NCBI GenBank assembly: GCA_032164245.1
Contig: JAVMKO010000003.1
Location: forward strand, 85,480,390-85,544,389
Source: Sternotherus odoratus
Taxonomy: Eukaryota; Chordata; Testudines; Kinosternidae
Direction: 5' to 3'
DNA length: 64,000 nucleotides
Under the pieces are notes generated by a model. That model had not been told where the DNA came from and did not search any database. It was given only the letters and a program-made list of their open reading frames with translations. A program made the translations under genes and the position numbers. Shown here piece by piece: positions 33,446-45,670 of this stretch (its first letter is position 1; every line of letters begins with the position of its first letter).

Positions 33446-33650
33446 TCCTTGGCTGGTCCATGCCAGCCAACTCAGGCTCACAGGATTCGGGCTAGTGGGC
33501 TGTTTCACTGCTTTGGAGGCGTGTGGGCTCAGGCTGGAGGGTCCCTGTGGGGTGGAAGGGTCCCAGAGCTCTGGCCCCAGTCAACGGCCAGAAATCTACA
33601 CTGCAATGAAACAGCCCCACAGCAGAAGCCCCTGTGCCTGGGGACACCCA
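33446..33650. mobile_element. Small fold-back MITE
   Basis: The inverted arms gtgggctgtttcactgc (33495-33511) and gcaatgaaacagccccac (33603-33620) enclose GC-rich sequence. It resembles a turtle MITE family. The outer ends are uncertain. Confidence 0.5.
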
Positions 33651-33999
33651 AAATGTAAATCCAGCCCTTGATGCAGACCTGGTAATGAAAAATTGAGTCA
33701 TTGTTGCTCTGTTCTTTTCTGGAGGAGAGGGTTGATTGTTTTACCCAGTGTCTTGCCAGAATCAGGGTTTGCAATGTAATCCACACACAAGGTCAAGATA
33801 ATGCTGGTAGATTGGAGGAATAAACTGGAAGAAGTAGCAAGAGTTGATAGTTAAGCTTCCTCAGCTGGGGGAGTATGTCCATCTTGTGTTACATGGATTC
33901 ACTAGTCATCTGTTTCTAGATGTCCAGCAGGAGTGTCTAAAAGCACTTACCATTTACAACCTTGCCTTTCAGACCTCAGCTCAGTGATCCATGCTTTTG
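33651..33999. other. Unassigned stretch
   Basis: No gene or repeat recognised. Confidence 0.4.
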
Positions 34000-34260
34000 T
34001 CAGCTCATGATTGGATTACAGCAAACTACTCTTCATGAGGCAGCACCATAAGAGCATTCAGAAACTTCAAATCGTGCAGATGTGGCAGCCCTCTTGTTGA
34101 GTAGTGTTTGTTTGTCATACAGAGCACTTCTGCTCTGTGATCTCAGCTGGCTTCTGTTATGTTTCCAGATGGAATATATGGTGTTAGTTTTAAGCCCTAA
34201 AGCCTTAAATGTATTTAGTCCTTGTTAACTCAGGGACTGCCATTCTCCACAGCTGATAAT
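34000..34260 (+). pseudogene. L2-type LINE reverse-transcriptase C-terminal remnant
   Basis: Shifting between frames, the plus strand encodes pieces resembling the conserved LINE-2 end: SVISAGFCYVSR (for LRSLHWLPVxxR), MEYMVLVLSPKALNV (for IEYKVLVLTFKALNG) and then LRDC (for YLRDL). Frameshifts and stops show an ancient dead copy. No poly(A) or 3' repeat is visible. Confidence 0.5.
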
Positions 34261-34312
34261 ATGGCACTGGAGATATTTAAGAAGTTTGAGCTAACAGCCT
34301 CCTGAGTTTAGT

Positions 34313-34405
34313 AGAGAGACAAGGTGTAATAATATCTTTTATTGGACCAACTTTTGTTAGTGAAAGAAACAAGCTTTTAAGCTACACAGAGCACTGCTTC
34401 TGGTG
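34313..34405 (-). repeat. Penelope/hammerhead-type repeat copy
   Basis: On the minus strand cagtgctctgtgtagcttaa, then aagcttgtttctttcactaa, then ttggtccaataaaagatatt and caccttgtctctc follow the same order as 14908-15024. The core is eroded. Confidence 0.55.
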
Positions 34406-37400
34406 TATTTTAATATTTTTTCAGATACTGATTTTGTTTTGAAGGGTTGTAGTCAAGGCAAATTTTATACTATGGAACATACTTCCTTCATTTATTTCCC
34501 AGAGCCTTAATTTGTGGACCTTCAAGTCATGGTATTTGTCCTTCTGGGTCTTTTCCCCAGGGAGAAAGATAAGAGGACGAGAGAGGTGTTTCTAAGACAT
34601 TTTTTAATATTGTGTGGAGGGGGAAGAAATGGGAGAATCTCCTGTTTTGGACCATGGCCCTGTTTATTAATATAGAGTTTGTAAAGATAGTACCTTCACA
34701 ACAGCATATGGGATAGGCACATTTTAAAATAATTCTAAATAAATAAATAATATAGAGACATCTTTGAAAAACATCAGTTAAGTTACTGCATTTGTGGTCA
34801 CTTTAACTCATGGAACTGGCATTCGCAAGACAGATAACTCAAGGTTTTGCTGACCTTGGCAACATTATAGAGTAATCATTCATTAAGTAAGCATGAAATG
34901 TTCTTGAACAATTTACTCTGTGTCTTAACATACTTTCCTTTGACAGCAACCATCTTCTTGTTCCACCTTCTATTCTAGGACATACCTTTATACTAATTCA
35001 AAGGATAACTCCATTTACTGTTTGCCTTTTCCTCTCCTTTGAACAATATTTAAGGGGTATGACTGAGTAATACAGGTTCCCGTTCAACATTTTTTTTTGC
35101 ATATGTCACATCTCCCTTAATAAATTTATAATAATATTCAGCCTATCACATCTTCAAAGAGCAGTGCAAAGTCCAACACTCTAGGGCCTAATTTATCTAC
35201 TCTCAGATAAATAGGCACAATTCCTCTTGGAGGCAATGGAAATAGTGTCCACACACATCTATGGACTGAACTGGGACCTAATTAATTTTCATGACACCAA
35301 GGTGAGGGAGTCAAACGAGAATTATATTAATTTTTACAGATAAATTTAGGCAGAGAACCTAGTGAATTGATCGAGTCAATGGAAAAACTCATTGGTAAAG
35401 CTATTATTAGAACTTTGGAGTTCCTGGGCTCCCAGTCAAGTGCTTAGTCTGCTAGATCATAATGCAACTCAGAATGCTAAATTACCCCCCACACCAGGAG
35501 TTAGTTTATTTGGGGGGGGCTGTTTATTGTCCTCATCTTGGCATGAAAACAACCAAATGGTACCCCTTGTCCCATCTTTTCAGTGTGTGAAAGAGAGAAG
35601 AGAAAAAGTATGAAAGAGAAGCAGCAGCTAAAAAGGCAACCAGGTTCATGGCTAAAGTAGATATGTGTCATTCTCTTTTTTATACATTTGTTTTATTCCT
35701 GGACCAACTGGAAGAACAGAGATGGACTGTGTCACATTCATGGAGTTCTGATAGGCCAGCAGCAAAATAATAGTTACTAGAATTCTCACCTTTGTGATGC
35801 TATTTGTGCTCAGTCTACACCACTAAGGATTCTAGTACATTTCAGAACAGAGTTAGGGGAGGAAATTGAAATTGAAACAAAAAGAAAGGGTGGAAGAAAA
35901 TGGGAGAAGTATGAGAGGAAAAAGCTGAATGTGATATGAAGAGAATATAAAACTAAACTCGACAAAACATGGATATTGATTTTTGTCACATTTAGGATCC
36001 ATTTGGCTAATGGTTCTATATTAAAATGATACTGCTCATTTTGCAATTATTGTAGATAGATTTTTTGTTTTTACTCCAGGAGTGATTTAGCATAAAACAC
36101 ATTTGTTTGTTAGTAATTGTTTTTCTTTGAATCTTTTGTTCCGTTTTATTTTACTTTACATAGGCGTCTGTATACTTCACTACAGATTGAAATTAACGGT
36201 TTCATTTTAGCTATATATATATTGACAATATTTCTCTAACAGTGATCATCTTGGGTAAACTCTTATGTGGTACAATACCATTGACTTTAGTTGAATTACA
36301 CCAGCAATTAAGTTGGCTCACTATGTATAATGAGATGACAGCTTCAAAAGATGATGGGAATAATCAGAAAGAAGATGTTAGGAGAAAAGATTGGGGCGAT
36401 ACATTTCCTTGTGGTATATAAATATTAATATCTGATAGCTACCAGCTAACATAACAATTAGTTGTGGGTATAAGAAATTAGTAGCTAAAATACATTGTAT
36501 TGAACCAGTTCTTCTCAAAAGGTATTCACCTATTCCCACTAAATTTAATGGCAAAATACTCATTGACTTTAGTTAGAGCTGGATCATGTCTGTACATTGA
36601 AACCATGCATTTTCTATGCTTTCCTTCCTAAGGTTGAGGGCCCTTCTACTACACTATTCATTCTACATTATTATTTGCAGAATATTTTTTATGGTTGGAT
36701 TTGGAATAGCCATGCCCATATCTATCATTTATACTTTAATATAAAATAATACGTTTAACTCTATGAATGAATGCTCTTGTATTTTGAATATTTTAAAAGG
36801 ACACTGTCAGAGTGATTTTTTTAAACTTACAAATTAAAAAAGAAATCAGATTTCTGATACTGTGCCCTTTAAATAATAGGTCCTGAATTAAAACAAAATC
36901 CTTTAAAAATATGGTTTTCTATTCCCCTGCTACTGTTTATAAGGGTCTTTTTAGCCAGGGAGTGAAAAAGTGGCTTACACATCATGGTCAAATGGGCAAA
37001 GTAAAAGTACTGAAAAGAAATAGCAAAACAAACAAATAAACAACCCCCCCCAAATAAAACAATCCCCCCAAAAGAAAAAACGACAAAATAAAAAACTCCA
37101 AGGCTAACTTCTTTCATTTATAGTAATCTTAGGTATTATTTTTATTGGGATAGATATAACATTTTGTCGGTATAAGAGAAATGTGGTTTTGAAGCAGATG
37201 GTGTCCCATTTAAGGATAAATAGCCTGAAACTAATGCACCCATCCTGCTTCCAAGAAGATCTGTGAATAAGAAGGGGGAATAATATCCATGCGTAAGTGT
37301 TTAATCATGATTGAAGCTTTCGGTTTTTTTAAGGTGCCACAGAAAATTACATTTCTATTGGAAGTCATATTGCAGGCTTACACATAAAGGCCTAATTCTG

Positions 37401-38149
37401 TAGTCCTTATTTGACAAAACTCCAGTTGAGAAAATCAGGAGTTATGCCTGTGTAAGATCTGCAAGATCAGAACCATAGTACTGTGCATGTCCTTTTTATT
37501 ATACTAGTGAACACAATTTTGGTTATCATTACAACCCTTAATAGGATATCATGGATGAAAAAGATCTTCAGTGTAGTATAATGAGGTGTTCAAATAGCTA
37601 GACTTTTCACTTGATTTGAAGAATTCATTTAATATCAGCTACATTTTAAATACCTATTAGTACAACATGAAATTCAGAGAGCCAAATTTTATTGATTAGA
37701 TTTTGTTTGAGTATGTTTTAAAATAGCTACTTTAACTTCATTAGATTACTTTAATGCCCAGTGGGTAGCCATTTATAAGTTATTTTTATATACTAACTTT
37801 CACAGGGAAACTGTCTGATATCAAGTATGGTAATGCTTATGACTAGCTTATTTTTTAGAATGGGAGGCAAATGCACTCAAATAAATGATACTAGAGTTAA
37901 TAGGCTAAATTTCAAGCTTTTGCATAGTGTGAACCACACCTTAACAAAGAGACTGAAGTGGATACCTCCACTACCATTCACAATTGGTTAGACCACCTAT
38001 AAACACGTAACCTTCCTGTGGGCACTATAGCAATTTTTTTACAAGGTAAAATAATTAGGAAAATATGTATTCTTAGCTGTCTTTTAATGTATTAATGGTT
38101 TTGTTCCTTTTGAAAAAAAAGTGAATCACACTACCTACTTTTGCTACTT
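34406..38149. other. Long AT-rich non-coding stretch
   Basis: No gene or young transposon recognised in 3.7 kb. Weak MIR-tail-like phrases occur near 36280 and 36560. This is a candidate area for CITED2 distal regulation by position only. Confidence 0.45.
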
Positions 38150-38320
38150 ATTTATCTCCTGCTCTCAACTGTTGTTTCTCTCAGATGGTAACAAAGAGCA
38201 GGATCCAGTTCTATGTGACCTGTCAGCTCTTTAGGTGCTGTATGAACACACAACAAAAAGACAGGGCCTGCCCCAAGAAGCTTGAAATCTAAGTATCACA
38301 TAAGAGACAACAGATGGATA
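38150..38320. repeat. SINE-like fragment
   Basis: aaagacagggcctgccccaa, then gaagcttgaaatctaagta matches a common turtle SINE/MIR-associated module. A parallel copy (agacagtccctgtcccagag) is at about 42928. Confidence 0.5.
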
Positions 38321-38839
38321 TAGACAGACTCTTATCCTGTGCACTCCTACAGCAGCCTCCCCTGCACTGCAGGGGTTCTTCCTCTATAGTGTCCTGCTTT
38401 GTGTCCTGATTCTACAATGGTCTGCTGCTTCCATGGCCTAGCTCTCAGCCAGGTCAGCTCTTAGTACAGCCCTGTAGTTAACAAGAAACAAATTAAAACT
38501 CAACTCAGAAATAGCCATCTGGGTGTTAAAGTCCAGAATATAACCACCAGTTATTCATAGAGAGCCAAGGTCAGTGTTGTCAAGGTTAACTTGGCCTGAT
38601 CAGAGGCCTACTTGGGTTAGGAGAGGGAGAGCCTTCTATCCATGTCCTGGCTTCACCCAGAACTGGCCTGATCGGGAGGGTGCTCCAGGAAGGGGCTGTC
38701 CTATGACAGAGACAAATGAGACTGATCACGTAGCACCAGATTTTAAGATCCAATCTCCAATTTACTAGTCAGGTCTGAAAATCCTGGCCAAGCTTGTCTA
38801 CTTCAAGATCTTATAGTCTAGTTCAGACAAACAGATCAG
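38321..38839. other. Unassigned stretch
   Basis: No gene recognised. Confidence 0.4.
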
Positions 38840-38925
38840 CTCAGCTCATTGGTCCATGAAGTCCAGTATCTTGTTTCCAGCAGTGGTCAATCCTATACGC
38901 TGCAAAGGGAGGCAAAATTAAAAAA
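38840..38925. repeat. Diverged repeat fragment related to 23190-23420
   Basis: gaagtccagtatcttgtttc followed by cagcagtggtcaatcctata is a recognisable module of an amniote repeat, probably antisense CR1. Confidence 0.4.
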
Positions 38926-39339
38926 TAAAGTAAAAATCTGCTTTATAATGCACCATGGAGAAATCCCAAAGAACAGGGCTTCTTTGCATTGTTTATTGTA
39001 AATACATTGGCTAAATAAGAATGGAGGAGGGATAAGACGACACACATTCCTGTTGATGAAGGAAAGCATATCTGTGTCTAATATACTGGCAAAATTTTAC
39101 AAGGACAGTTCATCCTTAGGAAAATATTATCCCTGTAATGCTGCCAAGTTCAATGTCTGCTTGAGTTATATCTGCTTTGTGTGGTAAGTGCTGGGTTTGC
39201 AAGTTAAAACTTTGGAACAACTGTAATTTGTTGAGTTCTCAGAGCAGTTTTACATTCTTCTATTCATGAATGTGAATTCATTGCTCCTTTGTGCATGTTC
39301 CAGTGCCCGAGGAAGGTCATAATGCCGGAGAGGAAGTAC
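38926..39339. other. Unassigned stretch
   Basis: No gene or repeat recognised. Confidence 0.4.
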
Positions 39340-39720
39340 AGTCTGGTGCTTAGGGTGCTATCCTGGATGTGGGAAAGTGGGGTCCAGTTCTCTGCTCTGC
39401 CACAGATCTTCCTGAGTGACCTTGGGCCCTCTTTTTTTGGCCAAGATTTATAGAAGGCATGGCTCTGCTTGATATTGCAATGCCTAATTAACTTAGGATC
39501 CTAAGTCACATTTGTAAAAGTCACTTAGACATTTAAGATGAGATTATGAAAGAATTTAAGGTGCCTAAAGATGCAGATAGGTGATCATCTAACTCTCATT
39601 AAAATCGGGGGGGTCAGGTGCCTGGGTGCTTTTGAAATTCCCACTAGACATCTGAACACCTTTAAAAATCTGGATTTTAAAAGCCTAAGTCCCATTGACT
39701 TTCAATGAGACTGAGGCCAG
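39340..39720. repeat. MIR-like SINE remnants
   Basis: ctctgctctgccacagatct, then cctgagtgaccttgggccct is MIR-like. It is followed by repeated taggcacc-like motifs to about 39690. Confidence 0.5.
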
Positions 39721-39938
39721 GTCTCTGCAAAAAAACATACATTGGTATAATTATGTCACTGAGGGGTGTGAAAAAACAGGCATTTGAAGTGTAGAATTGC
39801 ACAGAGGCTCCTGAGTGCCAGATTTTTAAAAGTATTAAAATGCTGAACAGAGGAAGGCCTACATTCCATACCTTTAGAAATATGACTCTTAGTCTCTCTG
39901 AGCCACGAAATACAGACATTGTACTTCCTTACCTCACA
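39721..39938. repeat. Partial MITE
   Basis: ttggtataattatgtcactg, then aggggtgtgaaaaaacaggc is part of a turtle MITE related to 19614-19852. Only one end is present. Confidence 0.35.
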
Positions 39939-40026
39939 GGATAAATACATTTATTAAAGATTGTGAGGTGCTCAGATACTATGGAAATGGAGCTCATGTA
40001 GTTAGCCTAGTCCAGTTATCATGATA
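39939..40026 (+). repeat. 88-bp direct duplication, copy A
   Basis: The segment is repeated at 40866-40953 with a single difference (catgtag versus catatag). The 839 bp between the copies is a mosaic of transposon fragments. Confidence 0.95.
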
Positions 40027-40049
40027 TTCCTCCCTACTATCGCTCCCCT

Positions 40050-40672
40050 CCGGCCCCTCCCCCATCTTCAGCTTTGTTTTGTTTCAACTTATACACCCTG
40101 TCACAGGTCATGCACACCCTGTTTCCTCTTGGGACTACAGCACTGGTCATTATAGGCCCATGGTCAAGTCTGCACAACCCCCTCTGAGTCTCAGAGTAAT
40201 ATGGCCTAATAGCCAAAATCAATCCACGTTTTCTCTCTATCAGGGCTGTGTGGCCTAGCAGCCAGAGTCCATAGGGCTGGTGAGGCAGGGTGGGCTGGTG
40301 AGGCCTAGGGTGGGCTGCAGCTAGGATAGAGGGATTCATGCCATCCCTCTCCACCAGGTCCCAATCCAGGGCCCTGACGGTGACCTGGCTGAAACATGCC
40401 AAGCTAGTCTCCAGTTCTCCAGTCACCTCCCTGCTAAGTCTCCCTGGATTACTTCCTACCTGCTTCTCTACAGCTCATGGTCTTGGAGTTCCCCCTAGTT
40501 TCTCCTCCCTCTGTGGCATTCAGTACCTGGGGGGTCACGGGTTCCTGCTGCTTGGCTGGCGTCCATGTCATCAGGTGTCACAGTCTTTCAGCAGGAACCT
40601 GCAGCACACCTCCTTCCTCTCTGGTAGTCAACCCCAAATGAACTGGGCTGTTCCCTTTTATACCTCGCCTCC
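40050..40672 (-). mobile_element. LTR-like fragment
   Basis: The minus strand reads gaggtataaaagggaacagc near 40668, a TATA-like promoter arrangement. Downstream is a few hundred bp of non-coding sequence. The 177-codon plus-strand frame crossing it has no known domain. It is probably a retroviral or gypsy-type LTR remnant, cut at its upstream edge by the hAT fragment at 40673. Confidence 0.4.
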
Positions 40673-40801
40673 CAGGGCCGGCGACAGGGGGGTACTACGG
40701 GTAGAGCTGTACCGGGCCCCGCACTTTAGCTGTACCGGGCCTCCGGATGAGCAAGGGCGGCTCATGCCGCTCCCGGGCTCTCGCTCCCGCTGCGGCCAGC
40801 T
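40673..40801 (-). mobile_element. Partial copy of the hAT element at 50829-51381
   Basis: It begins with the same 15-bp terminus CAGGGCCGGCGACAG and continues gtactacgggtagagctgta and cgggctctcgctcc in the order seen at the right end of the 50829 copy, read in reverse. It breaks off abruptly at the hammerhead-type repeat, so the other terminus is missing. Confidence 0.85.
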
Positions 40802-40865
40802 GCTTTCGTGCTTTTGGAGCATAAGCTTTCGTGGGCTAATACCTACTTCATCGGATGCAAGCAGT
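40802..40865 (-). repeat. Penelope/hammerhead-type repeat, left copy of an inverted pair
   Basis: The minus strand reads gcttgcatccgatgaagtag, then tattagcccacgaaagctta, then tgctcc. It is the inverted partner of 40957-41011: 55-nt arms 40814-40868 and 40957-41011 match at 53 positions. Confidence 0.8.
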
Positions 40866-40953
40866 GGATAAATACATTTATTAAAGATTGTGAGGTGCTC
40901 AGATACTATGGAAATGGAGCTCATATAGTTAGCCTAGTCCAGTTATCATGATA
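40866..40953 (+). repeat. 88-bp direct duplication, copy B
   Basis: This is the second copy of 39939-40026 with one mismatch. It lies exactly between the two inverted hammerhead-type repeat arms. Confidence 0.95.
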
Positions 40954-40956
40954 ACT

Positions 40957-41095
40957 TCCACTGCTTGCATCCGACGAAGTGGGTATTAGCCCACGAAAGC
41001 TTATGCTCCAATACTTTAGTTAGTCTTTAAGGTGCCACAGGACTCTTTGTAACCTCTGTTATTCCAGACTAACACTGCTACCTCTCTGATTCCTG
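40957..41095 (+). repeat. Penelope/hammerhead-type repeat, right copy
   Basis: The order is cactgcttgcatccgacgaa, stem gtggg/cccac (40979-40983 with 40990-40994), gaaagc, ttatgctccaatac, ttagttagtctttaaggtgc, then the tail ttccagactaacactgctac. It is the best-preserved copy in the window. The core resembles a hammerhead (CUGANGA, stem II, GAAA), but U4 is C and one extra A precedes the stem. Confidence 0.65.
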
Positions 41096-42340
41096 ATATC
41101 TGAGTAAGTGTTGCAGAAGAGGTACCTCATGGTGTTTTTTCTGTGAAACTTCCACAAAGTAATCACGCAGCCATTCATTAATAAGACCCAGTTGCTTTGT
41201 GTCACTATATAGAGTCTAGATCACTTTATAGAGTATGGGTTCATATTTGACTATAATACAGTGCTGAAGAACTGCCTCTACATAGTCAAATGTTGATGCT
41301 ACTGCTGCCACTTCTGAGTCCCCTCACCCAAAAGCTGCTGCTAATAAATTACAAACACATTTGCTCTCATTAATCATTCTTTGAAATGGCAGAGCAGTCC
41401 TTGCTGATTGAAAATAATTATTAGCTTCTCAAAAGGATTAAACAGCCTGTTTAGATTTTCATTTATATCGCCATTTTGATGGAGTGATGTGGGGGTATGT
41501 ACACAACCTTTGTCTTAAAAGTAATAATAATAATTAATGCTGTTTAACAAAGAGTTACAGAAAGTCACAGTACAAAGGGAGAAAGAAAAGGCAGACAAGG
41601 TGAGCAGCAGAATAAAGTAGGACACAGAAGACAGCATAAGATTGTGTTGGACAGGAAGCCTCCTACTGTAGCAGAGGAGTGATAAACACAAAGGAAAATG
41701 CAACATTCCCAACATAGCAGTGGAGAGACTTGAAATTTCTGGCTAACATTAAAATCTGAGCAGTGTAATTAATCTGGAATTGAAAGAATACCACAGATGT
41801 TTAAAATTATTTTTTCTACTGACTCAGTATCCTGCACGTTTACAAATTGTAGGCTGCGGATTAATAGCCCCCGAGGTTTTTTGCCCAATGGGCTTTGCTC
41901 CAAGCTTTGAATTTGCACTCAGTGAAGCTCATTTGGAGTTAGACTCTTGCCTGAGATCAGGCTGTAAGAAGTTTTTAAAAATAAAATCTGTTTGGCCTCA
42001 CATTGTTCCACAGACTCTGTGGGATGGGTTTACTCATATGAAAAACAAACAAAGTAAAAGAATAAAATTGCTGTGTGAATAGGAGAGGCTGGAAAGCAGC
42101 AGTGTGACTGCATAGAGGTTTTGTGGGATTCTGGCTTTGGGATAGGAGGGGCTGCAGCAGAATGAGGGTAACTAATAATAGCTCAGATTGGCCTGATTCT
42201 TCAGAATCAAAATTGCGACCCTGTCAGAGCATCCAGCTGGACTGCTTACTACAAATACTAAAAATGAGGAGATGTAAAACATAACACTTTTAACTGGGCC
42301 TTTCATATGAGGAACTTAACATGCAGCACAAACTTTAATA
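41096..42340. other. Non-coding stretch
   Basis: No gene. The part at about 41850-42080 lacks recognised repeats and includes ggattaatagcccccgaggt. It is a weak conserved-element candidate. Confidence 0.4.
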
Positions 42341-42540
42341 GAACATCACAAAACAGTGTTCTGAGGAAGGGAAGTGTTTTTGCCTCCATTTGACAGATAA
42401 GGGAACTGAGGCACAGACAAGGCACTATGTCTTGTCCTCACTTTGCTCAGAGTCGATATCATAGTTGGGAGTAAAATCCAAGAATGCTGACAGCCAATTC
42501 CCAGTCAGTGACACTCCTTCCCTACTAAAGAGAAATCTAA
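42341..42540. repeat. MIR-like CORE-SINE
   Basis: tgacagataagggaactgag, then gcacagacaaggcactatgt is the MIR central region, diverged. Confidence 0.6.
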
Positions 42541-42619
42541 TATGGCTCAACTAAAGCATTGCTTCTTTTGTTCTTCAGCCTCATTTTGTATTGGATTCCA
42601 AAATAGAAAAATCCACCGA

Positions 42620-42990
42620 TAAAAACCCGATAGTTTTTATAGCACTGGACTGGGAATCAGGAGAGGCAGATTCAATTCATGTGATCTTGGACATGTCACT
42701 GAAGTAGTGTCTATGCCTTAGTTCCCGCTCTGTACAATGGGGATAATATCACTTCATTTCTTCCACACTGTCTATTTAGACTGAAAGCACTTTGGCAGGG
42801 GACCATCTTTTAAAGTATATAGTGCCAAGTGCAATGATTTCCGATGGACCCTCTAGGCACAACAAATAACAATATAGGATGTGACTGAGGCCCTGTACAG
42901 AGGTTCTTTACAAACACAGAGTTAAAGACAGTCCCTGTCCCAGAGAACATACAATCTAAATAAGTGTTTATAATAAGTGTCTAAATAAGT
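42620..42990. repeat. MIR-like SINE and attached module
   Basis: gcactggactgggaatcagg, then agaggcagattcaattcatg, tacaatggggataatatcac and gactgaaagcactttggcag follow the CORE-SINE order. The module agacagtccctgtcccagag follows at about 42928. Confidence 0.65.
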
Positions 42991-45459
42991 GTTTTTTTTT
43001 AACAGCTATCCACATAATTCTGATGTAAATTTGAAAACTGTCTATGTAAATGTTTGGAGTAAAAAATAGTTCCTTCTTCCAGCATTAAATATTTGACTGT
43101 CTATATCTGTTTTCTCATCCAGTGTCTACCAGTTAGGTACCAGTTAGAAGGGGGGTTATTTAATACAAATTTTAATGTAACCATGAATAAATGTTTTACA
43201 TGGTTATCACATATGTATATTATATGCTTTTTTCCACACTTCAGTGTCTTTAGATTCCTACACGCAGGATCCATTTTGAGTGTATTCTTAGCATTGGAGG
43301 GTTGTTGTTTTTTCAGAGTTCCCTTTGCTACTGGGAGATCTCCTTTCTGAGCACTCATAGTACTGAAACAGGGTCATGACCTTTCCTTTCACCAGAGGAC
43401 TAAGTATTGCATTACTACTACATCACACTCATTTCTAATACACTATGCACATATTCTTAATCAAGCATTTTCCATGTGTTCCTGTTTTTGTTTAACTGTA
43501 TGCACATGACTATGAAGAAATATATCTGACAATTACAGTTTATATACTCCACGTGCGTAGGCTCACTGATTTCACTGGGAGAAGGAGCCAATCTAAACCT
43601 ATAACAAGCTAAGTCATGGGTCAGCTCCTTCTCTCAGTGAAATCAATGGCATAATTCCCTTGGATTTAATAACAGCAGGATTGGTCTTAGATTAATTAAC
43701 CTAAGGAAAATATGTGTCCAACCTTTAAATATATCTACCATGTAAATAAGACAGTAACGTTTATTCATAAGCTCCATACTTCATCCTACTTCTATTGGGC
43801 TCCATTGTGAGCTACTTTATGTACCCATGCAGTTGAGTATGGCCCTGCGTGGGCTCCCCTCATCACAGACTATGCAAATGGCGCCATTTGTTCCTTTCAA
43901 GCACTAGGGGGTGGGGGAGTGAGTTTACAAAGGCAGGGAATGGGAGGAGCCTTGACTCCAGCTTCCGCCCTGCACTGACTAGCAGAGCTGAACCAGTGTG
44001 GAAGAGGAAGGAAGCAGAGGGAGGTCTAGGGGCTGGTGCCGCTTACCAGGAAAAATGGGGAAGCAGGACCCAAATGTCAACTTTCTGATCTATTGGTGCG
44101 ATTTATGAGTAAGACAAGAAGATTGCATATTAGTTCCCATTTATAAATGTACACTACTAAGACGATATGTCTATTAGAATTAGATGGTGCCTGGTGACTA
44201 CTCCAACCTTTGGGCTCTTATCGCTATTAACTGTGAACTATATACACCAAATATAATTATAAGCCCAACAACCCTACACTAGCAGTGCAAGAGCACAAGG
44301 ATGGAGAAAAAACGGTGGTAAAATAGCTTGTCTGTCTTCTGTACAAACTTCAGGATGATTTACTGAATGTCAAGCTGTATATATGGGATATCTTTATGGA
44401 TTTTATAGAGCAGAACACATTTGCAACTGCTAACAGCATTGAGGAAGTGGGTGTATACAGGGAAGCAGTATATACTCTATTTTAATCTGGTCTTTCACTA
44501 TTAACTTGTATTAACATATCTGTTTTATTATCAGTTCTATTTATTATTATTATTGTTATGTTGTTTGGGCCGGATTCTGTTCTTGTTGCTCAAGAAAGGC
44601 ATGTAATGGCAGTTCTTCCTGAATAGGGAGTACAGGATTTTCCCTCTTTGTTGGTTTTGTCTCCTTTTGTTCATGCAGTTAATAATTTGCCACTATAGTG
44701 ATTGCAGTAATTTTATATTGGAAAACAATAAACTTCAAATTAAAGAATCAAAAAGACTTCACTTTCAAGAGGGTTGTCAATAGGAAAGAGTGAAAAATCC
44801 CTATAATGTCAACAGAAAGTATTCTGGCAGTGCTCTTTTATATTTAACTGGAGCCAAATACATTTTGTGGGATGAAAGTAAAGTGCATTTAGACAGTTTT
44901 ATTTTCAGCACACTGTCTGATGCTAAGACAGAATGTAAAACCAAGTATGTTCATCCAAAGATAACTTAAGTTCCTGTTCCCATTTATATTTCATCATTTG
45001 TTAGAAATCTCCTAGGTGATTAAACTAATGCTCTGTAAAAGAATGAAACAGTCCCGCAGAGTGCTTCTCCATACAGTGAATAACTTGCTCAGTTAAACAC
45101 TACTGGAGTTTTACCAAATTAAAATCCTAGGACTTTTTAAATATAATATATTTTATCTGTGAAAACTTAACAAAATTTTGTGCGAGTCACACTAAATTCC
45201 TTCTGTAATTAATTAAAATTATTTTACTACAATTCTGTTAGTGCCTCTCTGATTAATTTAATACCTTGCTTTTCCTAAAAGAAAAAACCCTTCTCTTTCA
45301 AGGCTTGTGGTAACACTGGAATACACCATGAAATTATAAAGAGTATCACACAGTTCATATTTCTTTGCTGGGAGAAGATAAATTCAGTCTGGGAACTTAA
45401 CTTTTACTGTTTCGGGTGAAACATTTTATGATTATTTAATATTTATATTGCAGTAGCTA
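42991..45459. other. Mostly unassigned AT-rich stretch
   Basis: Includes a 22-nt inverted repeat (43567-43588 with 43624-43645, one mismatch). Also includes a GC-rich patch at 43830-44080 that holds a CTCF-like half match (gcactagggggtggggg) near 43901. No gene. Confidence 0.4.
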
Positions 45460-45670
45460 CCTATTTTGCAGCCTAGCCCAGAGGCCCTGACTAGGAGGAT
45501 CAAGGCTCCAGTGTGACAGGCAATGTACCAACACTTATAGAGATATGACCCCCTTCACATAAAACTTATGGTTTGGGGGCATGGTCCTGAGACTGCTCAC
45601 CTGCTTAAAGCTGGCTCATTGAGATTACTCACATGCTTACAGTTAAACAGGTACATATGTATTTGTTGGA
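45460..45670. repeat. SINE-tail-like fragment
   Basis: cctgagactgctcacctgct and tgagattactcacatgctta resemble the diverged tail of a turtle SINE. Weak. Confidence 0.35.

Noticed and set aside
40338..40871. 177-codon plus-strand frame
   Set aside because: It runs through an LTR-like fragment, a hAT fragment and a hammerhead-type repeat, so it is a chance fusion.
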